A stretch of DNA of 33,890 nucleotides from Candidatus Thiodiazotropha sp. (ex Epidulcina cf. delphinae) (GCA_025656455.1 JAHXHS010000053.1:1-33890), one strand, 5' to 3'. Counted from the stretch's first letter, positions 7,162-16,389 are shown. Notes: a model not told the origin generated them from the letters alone. A program made the numbers and translations.

Positions 7162-9093
7162 ATGGAAGCTGCCAAGCGAATAGGGCTGGATGAATCAAGC
7201 GGAAGCAATATCGACGGTGTGGCGAAGTTCGCCACGGAGAGTCGGCTGCATATCAGTGTCAATGTGACGGAGCTGGAACGCTCTATAGAGTTCTACCGGG
7301 TGTTTTTCGGCGTCAATCCGATCAAGGTGAGAGAGGGTTACGCAAAATTTGATCTTCAGGATCCGGCCTTGAATTTCACACTCAACGAATTTCCCAAGCA
7401 TACCCGTGGTGAGGGCCACTTTGGCGTTCAAGTGAAAAACACCAAGGTGGTGACTGATGCCTGGGAGCGATTCAAGGCCGAGGGGTTCAAGCTTATCAAC
7501 GAAGATGATGTCGAATGCTGTTATGCAGTGCAGAGCAAGGTATGGGTGGTGGACCCGGATGGCAATCGTTGGGAAATGTTTGTCACCACTGAGCCTGACG
7601 CAGAGGAGGGTTGTGGTCCTGACTGTATATGCCACATGGAAATGGAGAGAAGTTATGTTCAATACGAGGATATACGGTCAGCAAAATCACAAATTGAGGG
7701 ACTACCGAATACAAGCAATAGAGCAATCCATGATACGGTGAAGTCTCTGTATGGCGATGCGGCTCAAAGAGCTCATCCGGGACTTTGCTGTCCGCAACCC
7801 TATGAAAGCGATTTCAGAGCGCACGTTCCTCAAGAGGCCTTTGACCACAATTACGGATGTGGAAGCCCCATTCTGCAAGCAGGCATCAAGGAGGGTGACA
7901 CGGTTGTCGATCTGGGCTCCGGTGTTGGTATCGATTGTTTTGTCGCGGCCAAGCTGGTGGGTCCCAACGGTAAGGTCATCGGCATAGATATGACGGATTC
8001 GATGCTGGAGAAGGCTGGAGAGTTTAAAAAGGAAGTCGCTAGGAACCTGGCTTACGATGTGGTCGAATTTCGCAAGGGTACGATAGAGGAGATACCCATA
8101 GACGATAAGTCGGTGAATGTGGTGGTATCGAATTGCGTGCTGAATCTTTCGCCGGACAAGGGCAAGGTGTTTGGCGAGATCAATCGTATACTGGCGGATA
8201 ACGGAAAGGTTGTGATATCGGACATCGTTTCCGACCGTGATATCGCGGAAGAGGATCAACAGAATGAGCAGCTGTGGAGTGAATGCTATACCGGCGCCAT
8301 GTCGGTATTCAGGCTGCTCGATGCCTTTTCTCAGAATGGATTTGTGGGTTTGACACAGCTTGATGAAAAGCCCTGGAAGGAAGTTGCCGGATATAGCCTC
8401 GGTTCTCTGACCCTGGAGGCATACAAGCCGCCTGCCTATCGTACTAATGATGAAAAGAGTAATCTGGCCATATACCTTGGGCCTTATGTTGCGGTTAAGG
8501 ATGAGGAAGGCAATGAATACGGGCGTTTCAAGCCTGTAGCCATATCCAGTGCCGCTGCCGAGCGTTTGAAACTTACCCCTTACCTGGAATCCTTCATCGT
8601 GGTCAAGGGTAACGCACCGGCTGAATCCGTGACCCAGTCCTCATCATCCTGTGGCGCCGGCAGCGGTTGCGGCGACGCGAGCGGTGCAAAAACAACTGCC
8701 TCAACTACGCAAGCCGCCAGGAAAGACACGCCATGCTGCGATCCGGCGGATGACGCAGAACCCTGTTGCGAGGACCGTGATCCCAAGCCTGACGGTAGCC
8801 CATGTTGCGATCCCTATGCCATGGAACAGCCTGCCGGGTGCTCCTGTACGCAAGAGAGCGAGGAGTCGCTCGAGAGCGCGACCATCGCCGCCACGGCTGA
8901 GCGAGCGGATGCGCCAACGGCGTGCTGTGACAGCAGCAGTGATTGCGGTGATAGCGGCTGTGGCCCCACATATGAGCAGCAGGGCAAAGTAGCTGCTTTG
9001 GCCCAGGCGCAGGAGTGCTGTCCATGCGAAACAGAAGCTCAGGTCACGGGAACGGACTGCTGCGGCACAGGCTGTAACACCTGTGGCTGTTAA
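7162..9093 (+). CDS. Fusion protein: ArsI-like VOC domain + ArsM-like As(III) methyltransferase + Cys-rich tail
   Basis: A 643-residue protein with at least four parts. (1) Residues 20-145: a VOC domain with intact ArsI ligands H30, H86, E138 and pair C119-C120. (2) A linker with CGPDCIC (C151, C155, C157), the same motif that ends the stand-alone VOC proteins. (3) Residues 190-422: a class I SAM methyltransferase with LGSGVG (251-256) and the cysteines expected in ArsM: C209-C210 (GLCCPQPY), C233 (YGCGSP), C325 (SNCVLNLSPDK) and C375 (ECYTGAM). (4) Residues 435-482: a small domain (IYLGPYVAVKDEEGNEYGRF) found after some ArsM-like proteins. (5) Residues 497-643: a tail with 22 cysteines in CC, CxC and CxxC patterns ending in CGC. 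ATG 7162 is preferred over an upstream GTG because AAAGGTGA precedes it. The tail is in frame to its stop, with no sign of frameshift. Confidence 0.9.
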   Translation: MEAAKRIGLDESSGSNIDGVAKFATESRLHISVNVTELERSIEFYRVFFGVNPIKVREGYAKFDLQDPALNFTLNEFPKHTRGEGHFGVQVKNTKVVTDAWERFKAEGFKLINEDDVECCYAVQSKVWVVDPDGNRWEMFVTTEPDAEEGCGPDCICHMEMERSYVQYEDIRSAKSQIEGLPNTSNRAIHDTVKSLYGDAAQRAHPGLCCPQPYESDFRAHVPQEAFDHNYGCGSPILQAGIKEGDTVVDLGSGVGIDCFVAAKLVGPNGKVIGIDMTDSMLEKAGEFKKEVARNLAYDVVEFRKGTIEEIPIDDKSVNVVVSNCVLNLSPDKGKVFGEINRILADNGKVVISDIVSDRDIAEEDQQNEQLWSECYTGAMSVFRLLDAFSQNGFVGLTQLDEKPWKEVAGYSLGSLTLEAYKPPAYRTNDEKSNLAIYLGPYVAVKDEEGNEYGRFKPVAISSAAAERLKLTPYLESFIVVKGNAPAESVTQSSSSCGAGSGCGDASGAKTTASTTQAARKDTPCCDPADDAEPCCEDRDPKPDGSPCCDPYAMEQPAGCSCTQESEESLESATIAATAERADAPTACCDSSSDCGDSGCGPTYEQQGKVAALAQAQECCPCETEAQVTGTDCCGTGCNTCGC

Positions 9094-9128
9094 CGGATGG
9101 AACCCAGAGCGAAAGCCGAGGAGGGATT

Positions 9129-9752
9129 ATGCTGTTAACAAAGTACTTGGCCAAACAAGCGAAAAAGCCGGATGGATTTTTCGGGCGCCATATCATGGGT
9201 CGTCTATTTGATATCGCAAATGCCCGTTTGAATGACTTCGCCTTGGAAATCCTTGAGTTAAAGAGAGGCGACAATGTGTTGGAGATCGGCTTCGGGCGGG
9301 GTACGCTGCTTCGTCGCATAGCTGATGCCACGCCGCAAGGGCTGGTGGTGGGAATTGACTTTTCCCGGGATATGGTGGATGCGGCCCGCAAAAAAAATAA
9401 GCGTTACATCGATAATGGTTTAGTCAGGATAAATCAGATAGACCTTCAGGATATTCACTATCCGGAAGGCACCTTCGATAAGGTGTTCACGGGCAACACC
9501 ATCTATTTCTGGACCGAACCAGAAAAGGATATAAAAAAGGTCAAGCATGTGATGAAGCCAGGAGGGACTTTGGTAATTGGTTTTAGAACCAGGGAGCAAA
9601 TGGAAAATATACCCATAACCCAATATGGGTTTCGGCTCTATTCCGGGGAAGATGTATGCCAGTTGTTGCATGTGGCGGGCTTTTCTCAAGTGGATATCAG
9701 GGAGAGGGTTCAAAGTGGATTCGACTCATATTGCGCCGTGGCGGTGAAATAA
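9129..9752 (+). CDS. Class I SAM-dependent methyltransferase
   Basis: A 207-residue cytoplasmic protein with methyltransferase motif I at residues 55-66 (VLEIGFGRGTLL), motif II acidic residue in VVGIDFS, and later VMKPGGTLVIGF. It has no ArsM-type cysteine set and no Cys tail, so it is not a second As(III) methyltransferase by motif. It resembles generic UbiE/COQ5-like enzymes and its substrate is unknown. It starts 35 bases after the fusion gene behind an AGGAGGGATT binding site, so it is almost certainly in the same operon and may act on a product of the arsenic pathway. Confidence 0.85.
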   Translation: MLLTKYLAKQAKKPDGFFGRHIMGRLFDIANARLNDFALEILELKRGDNVLEIGFGRGTLLRRIADATPQGLVVGIDFSRDMVDAARKKNKRYIDNGLVRINQIDLQDIHYPEGTFDKVFTGNTIYFWTEPEKDIKKVKHVMKPGGTLVIGFRTREQMENIPITQYGFRLYSGEDVCQLLHVAGFSQVDIRERVQSGFDSYCAVAVK

Positions 9753-9843
9753 CCGGCGTCATCAGTCAATCATCGACTCAGGTAAGGAAGCCAAGCCGGT
9801 GCTGTATCCAGCGCTTGGCTTAACGCTGATGGGGAGAAAAACA

Positions 9844-10674
9844 ATGCAATACTTATTCGATTGCCGGCGCATCACTGCGTTGGTGTTTGTTGTATCATGG
9901 ATTGGGTTCAGCGCGTCCCACGCCAGCGATAAGCTGCGTCTGCTGGCTACCGGATCGAGCACAGTGGCCCCGGTCATGGCCGAACTCGCCCGTAAATACG
10001 AACAGGCCCATCCGGGTGCCCGTATCGATGTTCAGACGGGAGGTTCATCGCGCGGTGTTGCCGACATGATCAACGGGCTTTGCGACATGGGTATGGTGTC
10101 GCGTGACCTAAAGCCCTCAGAGCGCGTATTGCATGCCTACACCATCGCACACGATGGCATTGCAGTAATAACCCACCGGGACAATCCTGTTGATGCGCTC
10201 GACCGCATTCAGTTGATTAAGATATATCGGGGAGAGGCGCGGGATTGGGGTGATGTCGGAGGCATCGCTGGTGTTCCGGTCGTTGTTGTCAACAAAGCCG
10301 CCGGCCGTTCGACATTGGAGCTTTTTCTGCGCTATCTCGATCTTGCCCCAGACCAAGTTCGCCCCGATATCATCATCGGAGATAACCAGCAGGGGCTGAA
10401 GACCGTCGCTGGTAATCGAAGTGGTATCGGTTACGTGTCGATCGGCGCCGCCCTGCAGGCGCAACAAGAAGGCGTACCCATCAAACTGCTAACCCTGGAA
10501 GGCGCGAAACCGACGATCGCAAACGTGACCGCCGGTAACTATCCCATTACCCGTCCTTTGAATATTGTGACCCGCAAGCCCGCGCAGGGCGCAGTGAGTG
10601 AAGTATTGGCCTTCATTCATAGCGATGAGGGTGTGGCGGTTATCGAGTCTCTAAACTTTGTGCCGGTGCAATGA
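9844..10674 (+). CDS. pstS: PstS-type periplasmic phosphate (arsenate?) binding protein
   Basis: A 276-residue secreted protein: signal peptide 1-27 (basic MQYLFDCRR, hydrophobic core, cleavage after SASHA) and a PstS-like body. Phosphate-loop motifs are TGSSTVAPV near residue 36, GGSSRGVADM near 65 and MGMVSRDLK near 80. It would capture phosphate for the ABC importer encoded next. Placement inside an arsenic cluster suggests an arsenate-related variant, either a phosphate-selective importer that avoids arsenate or an arsenate sensor; sequence alone does not decide. The ATG has GGGGAGAAAAACA in front; an upstream ATG 45 bases earlier would put a non-signal-like stretch ahead of the signal peptide. 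It overlaps pstC by 4 bases. Confidence 0.88.
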   Translation: MQYLFDCRRITALVFVVSWIGFSASHASDKLRLLATGSSTVAPVMAELARKYEQAHPGARIDVQTGGSSRGVADMINGLCDMGMVSRDLKPSERVLHAYTIAHDGIAVITHRDNPVDALDRIQLIKIYRGEARDWGDVGGIAGVPVVVVNKAAGRSTLELFLRYLDLAPDQVRPDIIIGDNQQGLKTVAGNRSGIGYVSIGAALQAQQEGVPIKLLTLEGAKPTIANVTAGNYPITRPLNIVTRKPAQGAVSEVLAFIHSDEGVAVIESLNFVPVQ

Positions 10675-11513
10675 CAGACCGCTTGCTTACTTGGACGCTA
10701 GGCGCGGCGACCCTGATGGTCGCATCCTTAATCGCGATCATTGCGGCCTTTTTACTGAACGAAAGCCTGGGTATGTTGAATCGAGTGGAGTTAGGGCGAT
10801 TTTTCACCGATTCAGGCTGGTCACCCACCATGTCACGCTTCAACATCCTGCCGATGATCGTTGCGAGCGTATTGCTGATGGCCGGCGCGGTGATCGTGGC
10901 GGCCCCGTTGGCAATATTTACCGCGGTATTCCTGCGTTTTTACGCACCGTCTCCAGTGATCGATATCGGGCGTCGAATTATCGAGGTGCTGGCGGCAATG
11001 CCATCCGTGGTTTACGGATTGTGGGGGTTGGTCGTACTGGTTCCAATCATCGCCGCTTGGCAGCAGCCCGGAGCCAGTCTTATGGCCGGTATTTTGGTGC
11101 TCAGCCTGATGATTTTTCCGACCATCACTATCGTAGTCCATAGCGGGCTAGCAGCGATGCCCCGGCACTATATCGAGGCATCACAGGCCCTGGCCATGAG
11201 TCGCGCCTATATGGTGCGCCAGGTTGTCTTGCCCGCGGTACGGGCATCGATCGCGGCAGGGATCACACTTGGGGCTGCCCGCGCTATCGGCGAGACCATG
11301 GCGGTCATGATGGTGACTGGGAACATTGTGGCGGTGCCCGGCGATCTGTTCGATCCGGTAAGGGCGCTGACTTCGAACATTGCCCTCGAAATGGCCTATG
11401 CATTGGGCGACCACCGGGGCGCTCTGTATATAAGCAGCTTGTTACTGCTGTCCATCGTCATCTTATTGGTGCTGATCAATGAATTTATCGTTTCGAATAA
11501 ACTCGAACATTGA
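10671..11513 (+). CDS. pstC: Phosphate ABC transporter permease PstC
   Basis: A 280-residue inner-membrane permease with about six hydrophobic segments, the first at residues 8-30. The EAA loop that docks the ATPase is at 169-212 (EASQALAMSRAYMVRQVVLP, ending GETMAV), which is diagnostic for PstC. It pairs with PstA to form the channel. ATGA overlap with pstS and a 35-base overlap with pstA indicate translational coupling. Confidence 0.92.
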   Translation: MTDRLLTWTLGAATLMVASLIAIIAAFLLNESLGMLNRVELGRFFTDSGWSPTMSRFNILPMIVASVLLMAGAVIVAAPLAIFTAVFLRFYAPSPVIDIGRRIIEVLAAMPSVVYGLWGLVVLVPIIAAWQQPGASLMAGILVLSLMIFPTITIVVHSGLAAMPRHYIEASQALAMSRAYMVRQVVLPAVRASIAAGITLGAARAIGETMAVMMVTGNIVAVPGDLFDPVRALTSNIALEMAYALGDHRGALYISSLLLLSIVILLVLINEFIVSNKLEH

Positions 11514-12387
11514 TTCTAACCGGGTCGCATCACTGATTGGATTGCGTAACGGTCAGCTTTGGGATCTACTGTTCAGCGCTGCTGTCTGGGGATCGGTCCT
11601 GATCGTGGCGATGGTGTTTCTATGGCTGGTGGGTGATGTATTGATCAGAGGCGTGAGCGCTGTCTCCTGGGACTTCTTGGTGTCCCCTGTCATCGATTCC
11701 GGACGTAGTGGAGGCATCGCGCCGGTGCTGGTATCCACGGCCTGTATCGTCGCCGTAGCACTCGCCGTTGCATTCCCACTGGCTTTGGCATCAGCGATTC
11801 TGATCGCTGAGTTTCTGCCACGCACCGGCACCGTCAGTCGATTGGTCGTCGCCAGTTTCGATGTCCTTGCGGGAATGCCCTCCATTGTCTTCGGCTTATT
11901 CGGCAATGCCCTGTTTAACCAACTGCTGGGATTCGGATACTCATTGCTATCCGGCGGATTGACTTTGGCCTGCATGGTGTTGCCATTCATGATCAAGGCG
12001 AACGTCGATGGTCTGCGCGCAGTACCCCGAAGCTATCGGGAAGCGGGCGATGCACTGGCGATGTCACGCACCTCCACCCTGTGGCATGTACTGCTGCCGG
12101 CCGCGCTGCCGGGGATTATTGCCGGCGTTCTACTGGGCATGGGGCGGGCGCTGGCCGAGACCGCCGCCCTTCTGTTTACCAGTGGATACGTCACCCGCAT
12201 GCCTGAATCGCTGATGGATTCCGGGCGTACGATTTCGATTCACATCTACGACTTGGCGATGAACGTCGCCGGGGGCGACCGGATGGCGTATGCCTCAGCT
12301 CTGATACTCGTAGTGCTGCTGATCCTCATCAACACTGCTGTGGTGCGTTTAGGTGACTGGATACAGCGCCGCTCCTTACGCGCCTGA
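11479..12387 (+). CDS. pstA: Phosphate ABC transporter permease PstA
   Basis: A 302-residue inner-membrane permease, second channel subunit of the Pst importer. Markers are GMPSIVFGLFG near residue 132 and the EAA loop EAGDALAMSRTSTLWHVLLP followed by GRALAETAALLF. The 35-base overlap with pstC is larger than usual, and no strong binding site precedes the ATG. A later start is possible, but the first hydrophobic helix begins near residue 28, so the proposed N-terminus is reasonable. Confidence 0.9.
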   Translation: MNLSFRINSNIDSNRVASLIGLRNGQLWDLLFSAAVWGSVLIVAMVFLWLVGDVLIRGVSAVSWDFLVSPVIDSGRSGGIAPVLVSTACIVAVALAVAFPLALASAILIAEFLPRTGTVSRLVVASFDVLAGMPSIVFGLFGNALFNQLLGFGYSLLSGGLTLACMVLPFMIKANVDGLRAVPRSYREAGDALAMSRTSTLWHVLLPAALPGIIAGVLLGMGRALAETAALLFTSGYVTRMPESLMDSGRTISIHIYDLAMNVAGGDRMAYASALILVVLLILINTAVVRLGDWIQRRSLRA

Positions 12388-12410
12388 CAAAATATCAAGG
12401 GATAATCATT

Positions 12411-13232
12411 ATGGACAGGATCACCGAAGCCACTAGCTACATACAGGAGCAAGATAGCAGCAGCGGAAACATTTGCTTGTGTACCGAATCCTTATGCCTG
12501 AGTTATGGCACGCGAGCCGCACTCGAAAACGTTAATCTCAGAATCCCCTCGCGCGCCGTTACCGCCATCATCGGCCCGTCAGGTAGTGGCAAATCGAGCT
12601 TCCTGTGCTGCCTCAACCGGATGACGGATCTCTGTTGTTCTACGACCATTGAAGGTTCCGTGCGTCTCGGAGAACACGACATTCATCGTGACCTCGGAAA
12701 AAATCCCATTGCCCTGCGGCGGCGGGTGGGTATGGTATTCCAACATCCGAATCCGTTTCCGTTCTCTATATGGAAAAACCTTGCCCTACCGCTGAAACAC
12801 CATGGGGTGAGAAACAAGCAGGAACTCTCCAGCGTCATCGAGCAGGCCCTGCGCCGGGTGGGGTTGTGGGAGGAGGTCGGTGACCGATTGCGGGATAGCG
12901 CCCTAACCTTATCCGGCGGGCAACAGCAGCGACTATGCATTGCCCGCGCGTTGGTGCTGGAGCCTGAAGTTCTGCTAATGGATGAACCCTGCAGCTCCCT
13001 GGATCCGCTCTCGACCAAATGCATAGAGACACTGATCGGACAACTCAAGAACAGCTACACCATTGTCGTCGTCACCCACGATCTCGCGCAGGCCCGCCGC
13101 GTGGCCGATCATGTCGCGCTGTTCTGGAATGCGGATGGGGTCGGGCGCTTGATTGAACAGGGTCCCGCGGCCCGCGTATTTCAGCATCCCGAGCACGAAC
13201 TGACCACCAGCTATCTGGAGGGACAACTCTAG
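12411..13232 (+). CDS. pstB: Phosphate ABC transporter ATP-binding protein PstB
   Basis: A 273-residue ATPase of the Pst importer. Walker A GPSGSGKS is at 55-62, the Q-loop is FQHPNPFP, the signature LSGGQQQR is at 167-174, Walker B and D-loop are LLMDEPCSSLDPL (188-200), and the switch His is in VVTHDL. The N-terminal region is rich in cysteine for a PstB (C22, C24, C29, C66, C67, C75, C76), with CC replacing residues that are usually not Cys in the LNRM.DL segment. It starts 23 bases after pstA. No phoU follows, unlike the standard pstSCAB-phoU operon, consistent with a specialised accessory copy. Confidence 0.93.
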   Translation: MDRITEATSYIQEQDSSSGNICLCTESLCLSYGTRAALENVNLRIPSRAVTAIIGPSGSGKSSFLCCLNRMTDLCCSTTIEGSVRLGEHDIHRDLGKNPIALRRRVGMVFQHPNPFPFSIWKNLALPLKHHGVRNKQELSSVIEQALRRVGLWEEVGDRLRDSALTLSGGQQQRLCIARALVLEPEVLLMDEPCSSLDPLSTKCIETLIGQLKNSYTIVVVTHDLAQARRVADHVALFWNADGVGRLIEQGPAARVFQHPEHELTTSYLEGQL

Positions 13233-13267
13233 TTCCATCCCATTTCTAATTCAATGAGAGTATTGAC

Positions 13268-15610
13268 ATGATAGAAAGCTATGCAAAATGGTTGGTGGCG
13301 CACCCGGTCCGGATGATACTGGTCTCCATCCTCGCGGTCCTAATCCTGGCTGGAGGTACGGCGCGATTGGCGATGGACCAGGACTACCGGGTGTTTTTCA
13401 GCGAGGAATTTCCGCCCCTTGAAGCATTGGACAATCTGCACGATACCTACAATAAAAATGACAATGTACTGATGGTCCTGGCTTGGGATGAGGGTGGTGT
13501 TTTTACCTCGCATCACCTGCGCCAGGTGATGGAGGCCACGCGCGAGGCATGGAAGATCCCGTTTTCGACCCGTGTCGAGTCGATTACCAACCACCAATAT
13601 ACCTATGCAAGCGGGGATGACCTGGTCGTCGACGATATGGTTCGCGCTCCCGATGAACTGGACCCGGCAGCGTTAGTCGAGTTGCGCCGGCGCGCCACCT
13701 CTGACCCGCTGTTAGCGGGTAGGCTGGTCGGGCGCGATGGGCAGGTCGCAGGCATCAACGTACTCATCGAGCTGCCAGGGTCATCGGATGATGAAGCGGG
13801 TACGGTAATGGCGCATACCCGGGAGTTGGTCTCATCCCTCGAGGCCCAGTATTCCGGGCTGAAGGTCTATTTGACCGGCATCATTCCGATGAACCACGCA
13901 TTTCCGGAAGCCACCATGGCGGACATGAGTTCCCTCGTGCCATTGATGTACCTTGTGATCGTGGTGTTGATCGGAGGATTCCTCAGGTCGTTCTGGGGCA
14001 CGGTGGGCGCTCTGTTCATGATTACCTTTTCGGTGCTTGTTGCATTGGGTCTATCCGGTTACCTCGGTATGCCCATCACGCCACCGTCCGCATCGACACC
14101 GACCATGATCATGACATTGGCGCTGGCGGATAGTGTGCATTTTTTGACCTACATGTTCCGCCAGATGCGTCTTGGAGCCGATCGCCGCAATGCCGTCATA
14201 GAGAGCCTGAAAGCCAATTTTCAACCGATGCTGCTGACCTCGCTCGCTGCTGCGATAGGTTTTTTGACCATGAATCTGAGTGAGTCGCCACCGTTCAGAG
14301 ACCTTGGCAACATCACTGTCTTTGGTGTTATGGCCGCGTTTCTGCTATCGGTGGGTTTCCTGCCGGCGCTGATGTGCGTGGCTCCGGTCCGTGGCCGTGT
14401 CGGTCATGCCTGGCTGGACAGGGCGGTCGATCGCATAGCTGATACGGTTGTTACTCATCGAAACGCCTTTTTCATCGGTGGCGCAGGCGCCGTGATAGTA
14501 CTTGGTTCATTCATTCCCAGCATTCAGCTCAATGACGAGTGGTTGGAGTATTTTGACGAATCGTTCACTTTCAGAACCGATACCGAGTTCGCGGCCAAGC
14601 ATTTGACTGGAATATACACCATCGAGTATTCGCTCCCCGCCAAGGATAGTGGGGGCATTACTGACCCAGAGTATCTGCAACATCTGGCAGCGTTCGCACA
14701 ATGGTGGCGGTCACAACAACCCAAGGTGCGCCATGTGTCCGTTCTCAGCGACATGTTAAAGCGTATCAATATGAACCTGCACGGCGATAGGGCGGATTAC
14801 TATCGTCTCCCGGATGACCCTCAACTTGCCGCCCAGTACCTGATGGTGTACGAGATGTCGCTGCCGTTCGGTCACGACTTGAGCACCCTGATCGATATTG
14901 ACAAGTCGGCAACCCGCCTCGTCGTCAGCCTGGACACGGTTAGCACGGTCGAGCTGAAGCGGATTGAGAAGGAGGCCGCCGAATGGCTTGTTGAAAATGC
15001 TCCCCTTTATATGTTTTCACAAGGCACGAGCCCCACCGTTATGTTCGCGCATATTTCGCAGCGTAATATTCGCCAAATGCTGAGCGCAACCACGATTGCA
15101 CTGGTGGCGGTGTCGATAGTCCTTATTTATGCGCTACGCAGTATCAAGCTCGGCGCAGTAAGCCTGGTGCCGAATCTGGCGCCTGCGATCCTGGGGTTCG
15201 GCGCCTGGAGTCTGTTGGTTGGCGAGGTCGGCCTCGCCACCTCGATCGTGGCCGCCATGACCATCGGCATCGTGATTGACGATACCGTCCATTTCCTGAG
15301 CAAGTATAGGCGCGCGCGCACAATACTGGGCAAGGACCCGGAAAGTGCGGTGCGATACGCCTTCTCCACGGTTGGAACCGCAATGCTGGTGACTACCACT
15401 GTATTGGTCGCGGGCTTTCTGGTGTTGTCGCAATCCACCTTTGAAATGAACGCAGGGATGGGACTGCTGACCGCTTTGATTCTCGCTATCGCGCTTGTCG
15501 CTGACTTCACTCTGCTCCCTGCATTGCTGATGTGGCTGGAAAATCGGCAAACGCTCAGCATCACTGAGGGCAGGTATGATCCATTCAATCTAGAGGACAA
15601 GAAGACATGA
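13268..15610 (+). CDS. RND-superfamily (MMPL/COG1033-type) inner-membrane exporter
   Basis: A 780-residue transporter with the two-fold RND plan: TM1 at about 15-35, a large periplasmic loop, a block of five helices near 220-380, TM7 near 400, a second loop, and a final helix block near 600-765. The paired motifs LALADSVHFLTYMFRQMR and GIVIDDTVHFLSKYRRA are the repeated intramembrane acidic signatures of this family. It has no associated periplasmic adaptor; COG1033 proteins typically move lipids or hydrophobic compounds. It overlaps the next gene by ATGA and starts 35 bases after pstB. Substrate unknown; the context suggests a product or lipid linked to the arsenic pathway. Confidence 0.88.
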   Translation: MIESYAKWLVAHPVRMILVSILAVLILAGGTARLAMDQDYRVFFSEEFPPLEALDNLHDTYNKNDNVLMVLAWDEGGVFTSHHLRQVMEATREAWKIPFSTRVESITNHQYTYASGDDLVVDDMVRAPDELDPAALVELRRRATSDPLLAGRLVGRDGQVAGINVLIELPGSSDDEAGTVMAHTRELVSSLEAQYSGLKVYLTGIIPMNHAFPEATMADMSSLVPLMYLVIVVLIGGFLRSFWGTVGALFMITFSVLVALGLSGYLGMPITPPSASTPTMIMTLALADSVHFLTYMFRQMRLGADRRNAVIESLKANFQPMLLTSLAAAIGFLTMNLSESPPFRDLGNITVFGVMAAFLLSVGFLPALMCVAPVRGRVGHAWLDRAVDRIADTVVTHRNAFFIGGAGAVIVLGSFIPSIQLNDEWLEYFDESFTFRTDTEFAAKHLTGIYTIEYSLPAKDSGGITDPEYLQHLAAFAQWWRSQQPKVRHVSVLSDMLKRINMNLHGDRADYYRLPDDPQLAAQYLMVYEMSLPFGHDLSTLIDIDKSATRLVVSLDTVSTVELKRIEKEAAEWLVENAPLYMFSQGTSPTVMFAHISQRNIRQMLSATTIALVAVSIVLIYALRSIKLGAVSLVPNLAPAILGFGAWSLLVGEVGLATSIVAAMTIGIVIDDTVHFLSKYRRARTILGKDPESAVRYAFSTVGTAMLVTTTVLVAGFLVLSQSTFEMNAGMGLLTALILAIALVADFTLLPALLMWLENRQTLSITEGRYDPFNLEDKKT

Positions 15611-16389
15611 AGGCGCAGATCTGGGTATTGGGGTTGGCGCTGGCGCTGATTGCAGGCAGCGCGCAGGCGACCCGGGAAGAGGAAGGGAGACGCATCGCGC
15701 TCGAAATGGATCGGGTGGAGTCGGGGTATGGCGACTACCGCGCCTCGGTGGAGATGACGCTGCGGGACCGGAAAGGTCGAGAAAGCAGGCGGTACATGCG
15801 TTTTCTTACCAAAGAGACCCATGGAGACGGCGATAAGAGCATTGTGGTGTTCAAACAGCCGCGAGACATCAAAGGCGTCACCGCACTGACCTATTCCCAT
15901 AAAACGGACCCGGATGATCAATGGCTCTACCTGCCGAAACTGCGACGCGTCAAACGTATTTCGTCGGCCAACCAGTCAGGCCCCTTTGTCGGCAGCGAGT
16001 TCGCCTACGAAGATATTGGATCGCAGGAGCCGGAGAAATATACCTATCGGTATCTGGATCAGGGGGTTCATGAAGATAATCCCTGTCACTTGATCGAACG
16101 GTTTCCAGTGAACCCGGATTCGGGTTACTCCAAGCAGGTGGTATGGGTGGAGGTCGAGCGCATGATTCCCTGGCGCATCGATTATTATGATCGCAAAGGA
16201 GAGTTGCTGAAGACATTGAAGAATTCGGGATACCAATTATATCAACAGCGTTTTTGGCGACCGGACAGAAAAGAGATGGTGAACTACCAAGCCGGAAAAA
16301 GCACCCTGATTGAATATTCGGATTACGCCTTTTCCACCAACCTGTCAGATCAGGATTTGTCGGTTTCCGCACTCAAGCGGTCACGCTGA
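15607..16389 (+). CDS. LolA-like outer-membrane lipoprotein-sorting family protein
   Basis: A 260-residue periplasmic protein. The signal peptide covers residues 1-21 (MKAQIWVLG...GSAQA). The body follows the LolA-like 'outer membrane lipoprotein-sorting' family: MTLRDRKGRESRRYMRFLTK, GDKSIVVFKQPRDIKGVTAL, DDQWLYLPKLRRVKRISS, and GSEFAYEDIG near residue 130. This family often lies next to COG1033 RND genes, and the 4-base overlap here supports one functional unit carrying a lipophilic substrate across the periplasm. Confidence 0.87.
   Translation: MKAQIWVLGLALALIAGSAQATREEEGRRIALEMDRVESGYGDYRASVEMTLRDRKGRESRRYMRFLTKETHGDGDKSIVVFKQPRDIKGVTALTYSHKTDPDDQWLYLPKLRRVKRISSANQSGPFVGSEFAYEDIGSQEPEKYTYRYLDQGVHEDNPCHLIERFPVNPDSGYSKQVVWVEVERMIPWRIDYYDRKGELLKTLKNSGYQLYQQRFWRPDRKEMVNYQAGKSTLIEYSDYAFSTNLSDQDLSVSALKRSR

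Noticed and set aside
7162..9093. The fusion as an artefact of a frameshift or missed stop codon
   Set aside because: Domain order, linker and tail read through without break in one frame, and no internal start with a strong binding site separates VOC and methyltransferase parts; sequencing error still cannot be fully excluded.
9129..9752. A second arsenite methyltransferase
   Set aside because: It lacks the SNC, YGCG and CC motifs of ArsM; only a generic SAM-binding fold is visible.
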